Below are positions 42,049-55,857 of a stretch of DNA of 64,000 bases, piece by piece (the first letter of the stretch is position 1; each line of letters begins with the position of its first letter). The stretch is from positions 1,985,081 to 2,049,080 of the forward strand of contig NZ_CP013859.1 in the NCBI RefSeq assembly GCF_001513675.1. The letters are read 5' to 3'. The notes beneath the pieces were generated by a model. The model ran no database searches. It was not told the origin of the DNA and saw nothing but the letters and a program-made list of their open reading frames with translations. The translations under genes were made by a program, and so were the position numbers. This DNA comes from Microbacterium sp. XT11. GTDB lineage: Bacteria; Actinomycetota; Actinomycetes; Actinomycetales; Microbacteriaceae.

Positions 42049-42107
42049 CTCCGGTATCAGTTGTGGTCGGAAATCGGGCCTGAAACCGACCACAACTGAT
42101 ACCGGAG
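42049..42107. repeat. 22-bp perfect inverted repeat after the importer operon
   Basis: Arms at 42049-42070 and 42086-42107 are exact reverse complements (starting CTCCGGTATCAG) with a 15-nt loop. There is no T run. It could end the importer transcript or be a copy of a dispersed palindromic element. It lies immediately upstream of the promoter region of the glycine riboswitch. Confidence 0.7.
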
Positions 42108-42119
42108 GGGAGCGGGGGC

Positions 42120-42125
42120 TAGACT
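42120..42125 (+). promoter_or_regulatory. -10 box for the riboswitch-gcv transcript
   Basis: TAGACT about 30 nt upstream of the first aptamer, the same hexamer seen before fdxA and the glycosyltransferase gene. The -35 region would fall in the right arm of the 22-bp repeat; no clear -35 is visible. Confidence 0.4.
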
Positions 42126-42157
42126 GAAGCCACAACAGAAGACAGGCCGCACGACGC

Positions 42158-42335
42158 GTGCGGGAGAGCCCGGTGCACGTAGCCGGGCACCGAAGGAGCA
42201 AGCCTCCCCGCCAATCTCTCAGGTACCCCCACCGCTCGCGTCCGGCCGCTCTGGAAAGAGATGCATCAGCATCCGCCGACGGTGAAAGCCCCGCGAGGGG
42301 CGAAGCTCTCAGGCCCATGACAGAGGGGGAGTTCC
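42158..42335 (+). ncRNA. Tandem glycine riboswitch
   Basis: Two glycine aptamers in a row upstream of gcvT. The first runs from GCGGGAGAGCC through CGAAGGAGCAAGCC to AATCTCTCAGGT. The second runs from CTCTGGAAAGAG through GGTGAAAGCC to AGCTCTCAGGC and ends with ACAGAGGGGG. These are the conserved blocks of the family. Glycine binding normally switches on the glycine cleavage genes. The aptamers start about 30 nt after a TAGACT box and end about 50 nt before the gcvT start. Confidence 0.93.
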
Positions 42336-42384
42336 GAGGAACGGCGACGCCGCTGTTCCACCCGTTCCAGCCCGGGAGAACTCC

Positions 42385-43491
42385 ATGTCCGACCCCCGCC
42401 ATACCCCGCTGCGTGAGCGCCATGAAGCGCTCGGCGCCTCGTTCACCGACTTCGGCGGCTGGCAGATGCCGGTGCGCTACACGTCCGACCTCGCCGAGCA
42501 CCACGCCGTGCGCCAGGCGGCCGGCATCTTCGACATCTCGCACATGGCCGAGTTCACCGTCCGCGGCGCGGGAGCGGCCGACTACCTCGACTACGCACTC
42601 GCCGGGCGGCTCTCGGCGCTCGCGGTGGGCAAGGCGAAGTACTCGCTGCTGCTCGCCGAGTCCGGCGGGATCGTGGATGACGTCATCGTCTACCGGTTGC
42701 AGGACGACGACTTCCTCATCATCTCCAACGCGGGCAACCGGGGTGCCGTGCGCGCGGCCCTCGTGCAGAGGGCGGACGGGTTCGAGGTCGACGTCGCCGA
42801 CGTCTCCGACGACTACGCGCTGATCGCCGTGCAGGGCCCGAAGGCCGAGAGCGTCGTCTCGACGACCCCGGGCATCGACGAGGTCAGCATCCCGTGGGCC
42901 GAGCAGAAGTACTACGCGTGGGCGTCCGCGTCGTTCGCAGGGAAGCCGCTCCTGCTCGCCCGCACCGGCTACACGGGCGAAGACGGGTTCGAGCTCCTGG
43001 TCTCAGCGGCCGACGCCGCCGCCCTGTGGGACGCCCTCCTCGCCGCCGGTGAGCCGCACGGTCTGGTGCCTGCGGGACTCGCGGCCCGCGACACGCTCCG
43101 TCTGGAGGCGGGGATGCCGCTGTACGGCCACGAGCTCACCCTCGACACGAAGCCGGCGCAGGCCGGTCTCGGGCGCGTGGTCGTGACCGCCAAGGAGCGA
43201 TTCGTCGGCAAGGACGCCGTGGAGCCGGCATCCGACGCCCCGGTGCTCGTCGGCCTCGTCGCCGGAGGGCGGCGCGCGGGTCGAGCGGGCTACGCCGTCG
43301 TCGCCGAAGACGGGACGCCGCTCGGCGAGATCACCAGCGGCGCCCTCAGCCCGACCCTCGGCCACCCGATCGCGATGGCCTACGTGACCCCGTCTTCCGC
43401 GGACGAGGGAACCGCAGTATTCCTTGATGTGCGGGGGACGAGGATCCCCGCGACCGTGACCGCCCTGCCTTTCTACCGGAGGACCAGATGA
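42385..43491 (+). CDS. gcvT: Glycine cleavage system T protein (aminomethyltransferase)
   Basis: 368 aa. [24 protein letters not shown] opens the protein; [20 protein letters not shown] and [20 protein letters not shown] follow in family order. It moves the aminomethyl carbon from the lipoyl arm of GcvH to tetrahydrofolate and releases ammonia. GGGAGAACTCC precedes the ATG. First gene of gcvTHP, controlled by the riboswitch upstream. It overlaps gcvH by 4 nt. Confidence 0.96.
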   Translation: MSDPRHTPLRERHEALGASFTDFGGWQMPVRYTSDLAEHHAVRQAAGIFDISHMAEFTVRGAGAADYLDYALAGRLSALAVGKAKYSLLLAESGGIVDDVIVYRLQDDDFLIISNAGNRGAVRAALVQRADGFEVDVADVSDDYALIAVQGPKAESVVSTTPGIDEVSIPWAEQKYYAWASASFAGKPLLLARTGYTGEDGFELLVSAADAAALWDALLAAGEPHGLVPAGLAARDTLRLEAGMPLYGHELTLDTKPAQAGLGRVVVTAKERFVGKDAVEPASDAPVLVGLVAGGRRAGRAGYAVVAEDGTPLGEITSGALSPTLGHPIAMAYVTPSSADEGTAVFLDVRGTRIPATVTALPFYRRTR

Positions 43492-43865
43492 CCGACCTCA
43501 ACGCCCTCAAGTACACCGACGAGCACGAGTGGATCGCCGGCGACGGCGACACCGTGACGGTCGGCATCACCGACTACGCCGCCGAGAAGCTCGGCGATGT
43601 CGTGTTCGTCGAGCTGCCGGCCGTCGGCACCGAGATCTCGGCGGGCACCGTCGTCGGCGAGATCGAGTCGACGAAGTCGGTCGGCGAGCTCTACGCACCC
43701 GTCTCCGGCACGGTCGTCGAGATCAACGACGCGGTCGTCGACGACCCCTCGCTCGTGAACGCCGAGCCGTTCGACGGCGGCTGGCTCATCAAGGTCTCCG
43801 TCGCCGCCGGCGCGCTCGACGGACTGCTCGACCGCGACGCCTACGTCGCTCTGACGGAGGGCTGA
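43488..43865 (+). CDS. gcvH: Glycine cleavage system H protein
   Basis: 125 aa, the usual length. The lipoylation site is Lys63 in [36 protein letters not shown] at the start and an acidic surface are typical. It shuttles the methylamine group between GcvP and GcvT. It starts on the gcvT stop (ATGA) and ends 7 nt before gcvP. Confidence 0.97.
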   Translation: MTDLNALKYTDEHEWIAGDGDTVTVGITDYAAEKLGDVVFVELPAVGTEISAGTVVGEIESTKSVGELYAPVSGTVVEINDAVVDDPSLVNAEPFDGGWLIKVSVAAGALDGLLDRDAYVALTEG

Positions 43866-43872
43866 TCGACTC

Positions 43873-46758
<2,886 letters not shown>

Positions 46759-46775
46759 GCGGCTTCGCGACGAAT

Positions 46776-46819
46776 CGTCGGCGCCGTGCCCCTCGAGGGC
46801 GCGGCGCCGACGTCTTTCT
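46776..46819 (+). terminator. Intrinsic terminator of gcvTHP
   Basis: CGTCGGCGCCG (46776-46786) pairs with CGGCGCCGACG (46802-46812). Inner GCCC/GGGC pairing and a T-rich tail (TCTTTCT) follow, 17 nt after the gcvP stop. Confidence 0.8.
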
Positions 46820-46985
46820 GTCGCCCCGAGTCGTCATGTGTCGCGCATGTGTCCAGATGGTCGCAACTCAGTAACGGTTCATTCACGGAGTGCGGCTTAT
46901 CCGCCGGCGGCGGGTTACGCTCAACTATCCCTGCGCGCCCGACGACGCGCGCGCAGTCCGATGAATCGTCCACAGGAGGACAACA

Positions 46986-48626
46986 GTGAAGCGCAACAAG
47001 ATCGCCCTGGCGGGCGCGGCGCTGCTGGCTGTCGGTGCGCTGGCCCTCGCGGGCTGCGCCGGCGGTGGCGGCGGCAACAACTCCGGCGGCGCAGGCGAGG
47101 GCGGCAAGACCGACCCGGATGCCATCATCACGACCAACGGCTCCGAGCCGGAGAACCCGCTGATCCCGACCAACACCAACGAGGTCGGCGGCGGCAAGAT
47201 CCTGGACGAGATCTTCGCCGGTCTCATCTACTACGACGCCGATGGCAAGCCGGTCAACGACATGGCCGAGAAGATCACCACGGAAGACCCGCAGCACCTC
47301 ACGGTGGAGCTCAAGGAGGGCCAGAAGTTCACCAACGGTGAAGAGGTCACCGCCGACAACTTCATCAAGGCGTGGAACGAGGGAGCCAAGGCCTCGAACA
47401 AGCACCTCTCGAGCTACTTCTTCGAGGACATCGAGGGCTTCAGCTGGGACGAGGACAGCGAGCTGACCGGTCTGCAGCAGGTCGACGACTACACCTTCAC
47501 GATCGCCCTCAACAAGCCCGCGTCGGACTTCGCGCTGCGCCTCGGCTACTCGGCGTTCTACCCGCTCCCCGACGTCGCGTTCGAGGACATGGCGGCATTC
47601 GGTGAGAACCCGATCGGCAACGGCCCCTACAAGCTCGACGGCGACGGCGCGTGGCAGCACGACGTCAAGATCGACCTCGTGCGCAACGACGACTACCAGG
47701 GTGGCCGCAAGGCCGCCAACGGCGGTCTGACGATCAACTTCTACGCGACGCAGGAGGCCGCCTACGCCGACTTGCAGAGCAACAAGGTCGACGTCATCGA
47801 CGCCATCCCGGCGATCTCGCTGCCGACGTTCCAGGACGACCTGGGCGACCGTGCCGTGAACCAGCCGTCTGCGGTGTTCCAGTCGTTCACCATCGGCCAG
47901 TTCCTGCCGCACTTCTCGGGCGAGGAGGGCATCCTGCGCCGCCAGGCCATCTCGATGTCCATCGACCGTGACCAGATCACCGAGAAGATCTTCTCGGGCA
48001 CCCGCACCCCGGCCAAGGACTTCACGTCACCGGTCATCGCCGGATGGTCCGACTCGGTCCCCGGCAACGAGGTCCTCGAGTACAACCCGGAGAAGGCGAA
48101 GGAGCTGTGGGCCGAGGCCGACAAGATCTCGCCGTGGGACGGCGAGTTCCAGATCGCGTACAACTCGGATGGCGGACACCAGGAGTGGGTCGACGCCGTC
48201 ACGAACCAGATCAAGAACACGCTCGGCATCGAGGCGTCCGGCGCCCCGTACCCGACGTTCGCCGTGATCCGCGAGCAGGTCAACAACCGCACGATCAAGA
48301 CCGCTGCGCGCTCCGGCTGGCAGGCGGACTACCCGGGTCTGTACAACTTCCTCGGGCCGCTCTACGCCACCAACGCCGGCTCCAACGACGGCGACTACTC
48401 CAACCCGAAGTTCGACGAGCTGCTCGCGGCCGGCATCAGCAACCCTGACGCCGACGCGCAGATCGAGGACTTCACGAAGGCGCAGGAGATCCTCTTCAAC
48501 GATCTCCCGGCCATCCCGCTGTGGTACTCCAACGTGACCGGTGGGTACAGCGAGAACGTCGACAACGTCACGTTCGGCTGGAACTCCGTGCCGCTGTACT
48601 ACCAGATCACGAAGGCTGCCGAGTAA
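46986..48626 (+). CDS. Oligopeptide-type ABC substrate-binding lipoprotein
   Basis: 546 aa. Signal peptide with LAGC (Cys24), then a Gly/Asn/Ser linker. NGSEPENPLIPTNTNEVGG and VELKEGQKFTNGEEVTADNF, with NPIGNGPYKL and RRQAISMSIDRDQI, place it in SBP family 5 (DppA/OppA). It resembles peptide-binding members more than the protein at 36622. AGGAGG precedes the GTG start. A hairpin between this gene and the permeases probably lets it be made in excess. Confidence 0.9.
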   Translation: MKRNKIALAGAALLAVGALALAGCAGGGGGNNSGGAGEGGKTDPDAIITTNGSEPENPLIPTNTNEVGGGKILDEIFAGLIYYDADGKPVNDMAEKITTEDPQHLTVELKEGQKFTNGEEVTADNFIKAWNEGAKASNKHLSSYFFEDIEGFSWDEDSELTGLQQVDDYTFTIALNKPASDFALRLGYSAFYPLPDVAFEDMAAFGENPIGNGPYKLDGDGAWQHDVKIDLVRNDDYQGGRKAANGGLTINFYATQEAAYADLQSNKVDVIDAIPAISLPTFQDDLGDRAVNQPSAVFQSFTIGQFLPHFSGEEGILRRQAISMSIDRDQITEKIFSGTRTPAKDFTSPVIAGWSDSVPGNEVLEYNPEKAKELWAEADKISPWDGEFQIAYNSDGGHQEWVDAVTNQIKNTLGIEASGAPYPTFAVIREQVNNRTIKTAARSGWQADYPGLYNFLGPLYATNAGSNDGDYSNPKFDELLAAGISNPDADAQIEDFTKAQEILFNDLPAIPLWYSNVTGGYSENVDNVTFGWNSVPLYYQITKAAE

Positions 48627-48652
48627 GTCAGACGGAACACAGAACCTGCGGG

Positions 48653-48677
48653 GCGGTGACGAACCACGTCACCGCCT
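48653..48677 (+). terminator. Intercistronic hairpin (attenuator or mRNA stabiliser)
   Basis: GGCGGTGACG (48653-48662) and CGTCACCGCC (48668-48677) form a 10-bp stem with a 5-nt loop between the binding-protein gene and its permeases. There is no T run, so partial termination or 3' end protection is more likely than full termination. Confidence 0.6.
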
Positions 48678-48728
48678 CGCGGGCTGTTCTCGTCTACCCT
48701 GCTCGCTTTCCTGCGGAAAGGACAGCGG

Positions 48729-49655
48729 ATGCTCAGCTACATCCTCAGACGTCTGTTGCAGGTGATCCCGGTCTTCTTCGGGGCCACGCTGCTCATCTAC
48801 TTCCTCGTGTTCGCCATGCCGGGAGACCCGATCCTGGCCCTCTTCGGCGACCGGACACCGAACCCCGCGCTCGTGGAGGCGCTTCGCGAGCAGTACCACC
48901 TGAACGATCCGTTCATCGTCCAGTACTGGTACTACATCAGCGGCGTGTTCCAGGGCGACCTCGGTGACACCTTCTCGGGCCGCCCCGTTTCGGCGGTGCT
49001 CGCCGAGACGCTTCCGGTCACCGGCCGGCTCGCGGTCATGGCCATCGGCATCGAGTTCACACTCGCGATCATCATCGGCACCGTCTCGGCCCTGCGCAAG
49101 GGCAAGGCCTTCGACAACGTCGCGCTCACGGTCGCCCTCGTCGCGATCGCGATCCCGATCTTCGTGCTCTGCTTCCTCGCGCAGTACTTCCTCGCGATCC
49201 AGTGGGGCTGGTTCAACCCGACCGTCGGCGCGGACAACGACTGGGGCGGTCTCTGGCTCCCGGCACTCGTGCTGGGCTTCAGCCTCTTCGCGGTGAGCAT
49301 GCGGCTCATGCGCAGCTCCGTCATCGACACGCTCAACCAGGACTGGGTGCGCACGGCCTACAGCAAGGGCCTCTCGCGCAGCCGCGTCATCCCGGTGCAC
49401 GTGCTGCGCAACTCGCTGATCCCGGTGATCACGAACTCCGCCACCAACTTCGGTGTCCTCCTCGTCGGCGCGACCGTCACCGAGGGGATCTTCAACGTGC
49501 CGGGAGTCGGCAACACGCTCTATCAGGCCGCGATCCGCGGTGAAGGACCCACGGTCGTGTCCTTCGTGACCGTGTTCGTGATCCTGTACGTGCTCGTCAA
49601 CCTTGTCATCGACCTTCTCTACGGTCTGCTCGACCCGAGGATTCGCTATGTCTGA
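48729..49655 (+). CDS. ABC importer permease (DppB/OppB type)
   Basis: 308 aa with six helices. It has LIYFLVFAMPGDPILALFGDR, the QYHLNDPFIVQYWYYISG signature of DppB, and the EAA loop AYSKGLSRSRVIPVHVLRNSL. GAAAGGACAGCGG precedes the ATG. First permease of the second peptide-type importer; it overlaps the next by 8 nt. Confidence 0.93.
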   Translation: MLSYILRRLLQVIPVFFGATLLIYFLVFAMPGDPILALFGDRTPNPALVEALREQYHLNDPFIVQYWYYISGVFQGDLGDTFSGRPVSAVLAETLPVTGRLAVMAIGIEFTLAIIIGTVSALRKGKAFDNVALTVALVAIAIPIFVLCFLAQYFLAIQWGWFNPTVGADNDWGGLWLPALVLGFSLFAVSMRLMRSSVIDTLNQDWVRTAYSKGLSRSRVIPVHVLRNSLIPVITNSATNFGVLLVGATVTEGIFNVPGVGNTLYQAAIRGEGPTVVSFVTVFVILYVLVNLVIDLLYGLLDPRIRYV

Positions 49656-50589
49656 TCCCACGACGCAGAAACACTACGTCGCCCCCGTCGAGACGGAGTC
49701 CATCTCGGTCGATGCCGTGCGCATCTCCGAGAAGCCCAGCAACCTGTGGCGGGATGCGTGGCGCGACCTCCGTCGTCGTCCGCTCTTCTGGTTCTCCGTC
49801 GTCCTGGCGGCGCTGTTCATCGTCATCGCGGTGTGGCCGTCGCTCTTCACGAACGTCGACCCGCGCAAGTGCGACCTCATGTTCAGCAACGAGGGGCCGG
49901 CCGAAGGCCATCCGCTGGGATTCACCTTCCAGGGCTGCGATATCTACGCGCGTCTGATCTGGGGCGCCCAGACCTCGCTCGCCGTCGGCCTCATCGCGAC
50001 CGCGATCTCCGCGGTCCTCGGGCTCATCATGGGGGCGCTCGCCGGCTTCTACGGCGGATGGCTCGACGCACTGCTGTCGCGCGTCGGTGACATCTTCTTC
50101 GCCATCCCGTACATCCTCGCGGCCGTCGTCGTCATGACGGTGTTCTCGGACTCGCGCTCGGTGTGGACGCTCGCTCTCGCCATCGGCGGGGTCGCCCGGG
50201 CGTCCACGGCTCGTGTGGTGCGTGCGGAGATCCTGCGCGTGCGGCAGGCGGACTTCGTCATGGCGTCGCGTTCGCTCGGTCAGTCGCGGTTCGCCACCTT
50301 GGTGAAGCACGTCGTCCCCAACGCGATCGCCCCGCTGCTCGTCGTGTCGACCCTCGGCCTCGCCGCGGCGATCGTCGCCGAGGCGACGCTGTCGTTCCTC
50401 GGCGTCGGCCTCGGCAGCAACGTGATGTCCTGGGGCAACGACATCAGCCAGGCCCAGGCCGCGCTGCGAGTCGCCCCGATGGCCCTCATCTACCCGTCGA
50501 TCGCGCTCACGCTCGCCGTGCTCGCGTTCGTGACCCTGGGCGAGCTCATCCGAGACGCCCTCGACCCGAAGGCGAGGGCGCGTCGATGA
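49648..50589 (+). CDS. ABC importer permease (DppC/OppC type)
   Basis: 313 aa. A cytoplasmic N-terminus (LWRDAWRDLRRRPLFWFSVV) leads into six helices. An EAA loop (MASRSLGQSRFATLVKHVVPN) and FLGVGLGSNVMSWGNDIS are typical of DppC. I start at ATG 49648 inside the end of the previous gene; an upstream ATG at 49603 would extend far into it. It overlaps the ATPase gene by 4 nt. Confidence 0.92.
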   Translation: MSDPTTQKHYVAPVETESISVDAVRISEKPSNLWRDAWRDLRRRPLFWFSVVLAALFIVIAVWPSLFTNVDPRKCDLMFSNEGPAEGHPLGFTFQGCDIYARLIWGAQTSLAVGLIATAISAVLGLIMGALAGFYGGWLDALLSRVGDIFFAIPYILAAVVVMTVFSDSRSVWTLALAIGGVARASTARVVRAEILRVRQADFVMASRSLGQSRFATLVKHVVPNAIAPLLVVSTLGLAAAIVAEATLSFLGVGLGSNVMSWGNDISQAQAALRVAPMALIYPSIALTLAVLAFVTLGELIRDALDPKARARR

Positions 50590-52262
50590 ACGACCTCACC
50601 CCACAGATCCCCCTGCTCAGCGTCCGCGACCTGCGCGTCGCGTTCCGCACGCAGGAGGGCTTGCGCGAGGTCCTGCACGGCGTCAGCTTCGACGTCATGC
50701 CGGGCGAGACCGTCGCCATCGTCGGCGAGTCGGGTTCGGGGAAGTCGACGTCGGCCACGGCCATCGTCAACCTCCTGCCCGGTACAGGCACGATCACGGG
50801 CGGCTCCATCACCCTCGACGGCCGCGAGCTCACCACGCTCGGCCGGAGTGCGATGGAGGACGTCCGCGGCAAGGACATCGGCTTCGTGCCGCAGGACCCC
50901 ATGTCGAATCTGAACCCCGTGTGGAGCATCGGATTCCAGGTGAAGGAGGCGATCCGCGCCAACGGCATCGCGCACAGTCGCGAAGCCGTCAAGGCACGTG
51001 CCGTCGAGGTGCTGCAGCAGGCCGGACTCGCCGACGCGGCCAAGCGCCTGCACCAGTTCCCGCACCAGTTCTCCGGCGGCATGCGGCAGCGCGCGCTCAT
51101 CGGCATCGGTCTCGCGGCGGATCCGAAGCTGCTGATCGCCGACGAGCCGACGTCCGCGCTCGACGTGACGGTGCAGCGCGTGATCCTCGATCACATGGCT
51201 TCGCTGACGCGGGACAAGGGAACGTCGGTGCTGCTCATCACCCACGATCTCGGCCTGGCCGCCGAGCGCGCCGAGAAGATCATCGTGATGAACAACGGGA
51301 ACATCGTCGAGGCCGGCCCGAGCAGGCAGATCCTCGAGGACCCGCAGCACCCATACACGAAGCGACTGGTCGGCGCCGCGCCGAGCATCGCGTCCCAGCG
51401 GATCCAGGCGGTCGTGGAAGACCGGGGCATCGAGACCCTCGACGACCTGGCCGACATCCCGCCCACCGTTCGCGTCGCCGGGCTCACGAAGGACTACAAG
51501 ATCCGGCAGGGCAACTTCCGGAGCGAGGCGTTCCGTGCGGTGGACGACGTGTCGTTCGAGATCCCGCGCGGCAAGACGCTGGCGCTGGTCGGCGAGTCCG
51601 GATCCGGCAAGTCGACCGTGGCGAAGATGGTGCTCAAGCTCGAGGAACCCACCAGCGGAACCATCGAGATCGACGGCCAAGACGTCTCGCGTCTGTCCGC
51701 TGCCCAGGCGTTCGGCCTCCGTCGCCGGATGCAGCCGGTCTTCCAGGACCCGTACGGGTCGCTGGACCCGCTGCGCAACATCGGCAACACGATCGCCGAG
51801 CCGCTGCAGATCCACGGGGTGGGCGATCGCGCATCGCAGCGTCAGCGCGTGCAGGAGCTGCTCGATCAGGTCGCCCTGCCGCAGGCGCTCGCGACGCGGT
51901 ACCCGAACGAGCTGTCGGGCGGACAGCGCCAGCGCGTGGCCATCGCCCGCGCCCTGGCGCTCAAGCCGGACATCGTGGTGCTCGACGAGGCCGTGTCCGC
52001 CCTCGACGTCCTCGTGCAGGACCAGATCCTCAAGCTCCTCGCCGACCTGCAGTCGGAGCTCGGACTCACGTACCTTTTCATCACGCACGACCTGGCGGTC
52101 GTCCGGGTCTCCAGCGACCTGGTCTGCGTGATGGAGAAGGGGCGAGTGGTCGAGCAGGGCACCGTGGACGAGATCTTCGCCAATCCGCAGCAGGCCTACA
52201 CGGAACGGCTGCTCCAGGCCATCCCCGGCGCATCGATCGCCCTGGGCGGCCGCGGCGCGTGA
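50586..52262 (+). CDS. Fused DppD-DppF ABC importer ATPase
   Basis: 558 aa with two complete ATPase domains. Domain 1 has GESGSGKSTSA, FSGGMRQRALIG and LLIADEPTSALD. Domain 2 has GESGSGKSTVA, LSGGQRQRVAIAR and IVVLDEAVSALD. The two sit on one chain joined by a linker near residues 270-300. The importer at 36.6 kb keeps these as separate proteins. Coupled to the permease by ATGA and to the PH-domain gene by GTGA. Confidence 0.95.
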   Translation: MNDLTPQIPLLSVRDLRVAFRTQEGLREVLHGVSFDVMPGETVAIVGESGSGKSTSATAIVNLLPGTGTITGGSITLDGRELTTLGRSAMEDVRGKDIGFVPQDPMSNLNPVWSIGFQVKEAIRANGIAHSREAVKARAVEVLQQAGLADAAKRLHQFPHQFSGGMRQRALIGIGLAADPKLLIADEPTSALDVTVQRVILDHMASLTRDKGTSVLLITHDLGLAAERAEKIIVMNNGNIVEAGPSRQILEDPQHPYTKRLVGAAPSIASQRIQAVVEDRGIETLDDLADIPPTVRVAGLTKDYKIRQGNFRSEAFRAVDDVSFEIPRGKTLALVGESGSGKSTVAKMVLKLEEPTSGTIEIDGQDVSRLSAAQAFGLRRRMQPVFQDPYGSLDPLRNIGNTIAEPLQIHGVGDRASQRQRVQELLDQVALPQALATRYPNELSGGQRQRVAIARALALKPDIVVLDEAVSALDVLVQDQILKLLADLQSELGLTYLFITHDLAVVRVSSDLVCVMEKGRVVEQGTVDEIFANPQQAYTERLLQAIPGASIALGGRGA

Positions 52263-52822
52263 GCGCTGCATCCGGGCCCGAGCCCGCGCGGACGTACCGC
52301 GCGGGCTCGGGCGGCGTCTCCTTCTGGCTGAGCGTCCTCCTAGCCGTCTTCCTGCTGGGCGACGCATTCCTCAAGGCGGGGTGGTCACGCACCGTGCTGC
52401 TCGCGCCGTGGGTCCTGCTCGGCGTGTGGATCGTCTACGAGATCGCCTACGTCTCCTCGGTGCGCGTGGATGCCGACGGCGCCGTCGTGCGGAACATGCT
52501 GCGCCGCACGACGTTCCCCTGGGACCGCGTGCGCGACATCGACCTCCGCTGGCAGCTCGTCTTCTCGCTCGACGACGGGCGGGATCTGTCGTGCTGGGGC
52601 GGTCCGGCCACGGCGCGGCCGCCGCGCGCCACGGCCGACGGCGAGAGCGTGCGCGTGCCGGCATCCGTCCGGGCGCTGACGGAGGTCCGCGATCTCTGGC
52701 AGGCCGATCGCGGGAGTGCCTCCGGCGACCCCATCCGGCGTACCTGGGATGTCCCTGCGCTGGTCGCTCTCGGCGTGATCGTGGTGTGGGCCGTGGCGGC
52801 CGTCGTCATCGCCTACGCCTGA
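52259..52822 (+). CDS. Membrane protein with a bacterial PH domain
   Basis: 187 aa. Two N-terminal helices (SFWLSVLLAVFLLGDAFL and VLLAPWVLLGVWIVYEIAYV) precede a short PH-like domain (VDADGAVVRNMLRRTTFPWDRV), and one helix closes the protein. The TFPWDRVRDIDLRW stretch is the common mark of actinobacterial PH-domain membrane proteins; function unknown. It starts with a GTG overlapping the ATPase stop, although a role in peptide import is not obvious. Confidence 0.75.
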   Translation: MSAASGPEPARTYRAGSGGVSFWLSVLLAVFLLGDAFLKAGWSRTVLLAPWVLLGVWIVYEIAYVSSVRVDADGAVVRNMLRRTTFPWDRVRDIDLRWQLVFSLDDGRDLSCWGGPATARPPRATADGESVRVPASVRALTEVRDLWQADRGSASGDPIRRTWDVPALVALGVIVVWAVAAVVIAYA

Positions 52823-52835
52823 CCAGCGGCCGCTC

Positions 52836-53621
52836 TCAGGACGGGAGACCGAAGAGATCCGGCCACATCGCCGCGGCCCACGGGTACCCGACGAAGGCCG
52901 TGGCGTCGATGGCGAAGTGCGCGACGAGGAACGGCACCAGCCGCCCGGTGCGGTGGAAGAGCCACCCGAACAGCAGGCCCATGGCGAGGTTGCCGACGAA
53001 GGCGCCCGGCCCCTGGTACAGGTGATAGCTCGCGCGCAGCACCGAGGTCGCCGCGATGATCGCCCACGGCCTCCAGCCGAGCTCCCGCAGCCGGGCGAAC
53101 AGATACCCGAGCACCACGAACTCCTCCTGCAGCGATGCGCGGGCGGCCGCGAGCAGCAGCACCGGCACGGTCCACCAGTGCGCGTCCAGACCCGCCGGGT
53201 TCACAGCGACGAACAGGCCCATGGCACGGCCGGCGAGGTACAGCCCCAGGCCGGGGATGCCGATGGCGAGGACGAGGAGGAGCCCGCGGACCGCATCCGC
53301 TCCGATCCGTCGACCGTCGAGACCCAGCCGACCGAGGTGGGGGCGGCCCGACTGCCACAGGAGGAAGCAGACCAGCAGCACCGGCACGAGGGAGAAGCCG
53401 ATCGAGAGCAGCTGGTAGATCAGGTCGAAGACCTCGCGATCGCTGCGGGAAGGGTTGAGGGTCGTGGTCTGCTCGGCGAGCGGCGTGCTGTCGGTGAGCC
53501 GGTATGCGAGCTGCACGATCGCGTACACCGCCGACTGCCCCAGCCCGAGTGCCAGGACGATCGCGATCTCCCACCAGAGCCGGGTGCGCGAGGGGGAGGG
53601 GAGGGCATCGGCAGCGGTCAC
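52836..53621 (-). CDS. CPBP family intramembrane glutamic protease
   Basis: 261 aa, about seven or eight helices. The CPBP motif appears as SLQEEFVVLGYLF (paired glutamates, but without the usual Arg), then ASYHLYQG and FLVAHFAIDA with the expected histidines. Family members cleave membrane proteins or modify bacteriocin immunity. Convergent with the PH-domain gene, 13 nt apart. Confidence 0.83.
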   Translation of the reverse strand: MTAADALPSPSRTRLWWEIAIVLALGLGQSAVYAIVQLAYRLTDSTPLAEQTTTLNPSRSDREVFDLIYQLLSIGFSLVPVLLVCFLLWQSGRPHLGRLGLDGRRIGADAVRGLLLVLAIGIPGLGLYLAGRAMGLFVAVNPAGLDAHWWTVPVLLLAAARASLQEEFVVLGYLFARLRELGWRPWAIIAATSVLRASYHLYQGPGAFVGNLAMGLLFGWLFHRTGRLVPFLVAHFAIDATAFVGYPWAAAMWPDLFGLPS

Positions 53622-53754
53622 AGACCCGATCGTACGTCGTGACCGCGATTCCTCGCGGCGGCTCGACGGTCCGCTCAGCCAGCGGATCGGACAGTACGTT
53701 ATCCTGGAACGTCGGGTTCCCGGCGCATCCCATTCCTCTTCTTAGGACTCCTGC

Positions 53755-55668
<1,914 letters not shown>

Positions 55669-55682
55669 GAATCCGTTCCGAA

Positions 55683-55730
55683 GAAGAGGGCCTCACACCG
55701 CCACAGGGCGCGTGTGGGGCCCTCTTCTCA
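55683..55730 (+). terminator. Intrinsic terminator of typA
   Basis: GAAGAGGGCC (55683-55692) pairs with GGCCCTCTTC (55718-55727), extended inwards by CACAC/GTGTG. It starts 14 nt after the typA stop. Confidence 0.75.
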
Positions 55731-55857
55731 TGGAACACCCAGGTGAGGTGGATTTTTCGCTCAGGAACGTCCGTCAGGGTGGATGACTTGCGCCCGGGGT
55801 CGACTCCCGATGAGCCCCCTGTGCGGGCGCGTCCGACGACCCGAAAGTCGAACCCTC

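Noticed and set aside
55740..55857. Possible ydaO (c-di-AMP) riboswitch before the wall hydrolase
   Set aside because: The conserved sequence blocks of that class are not present in order.
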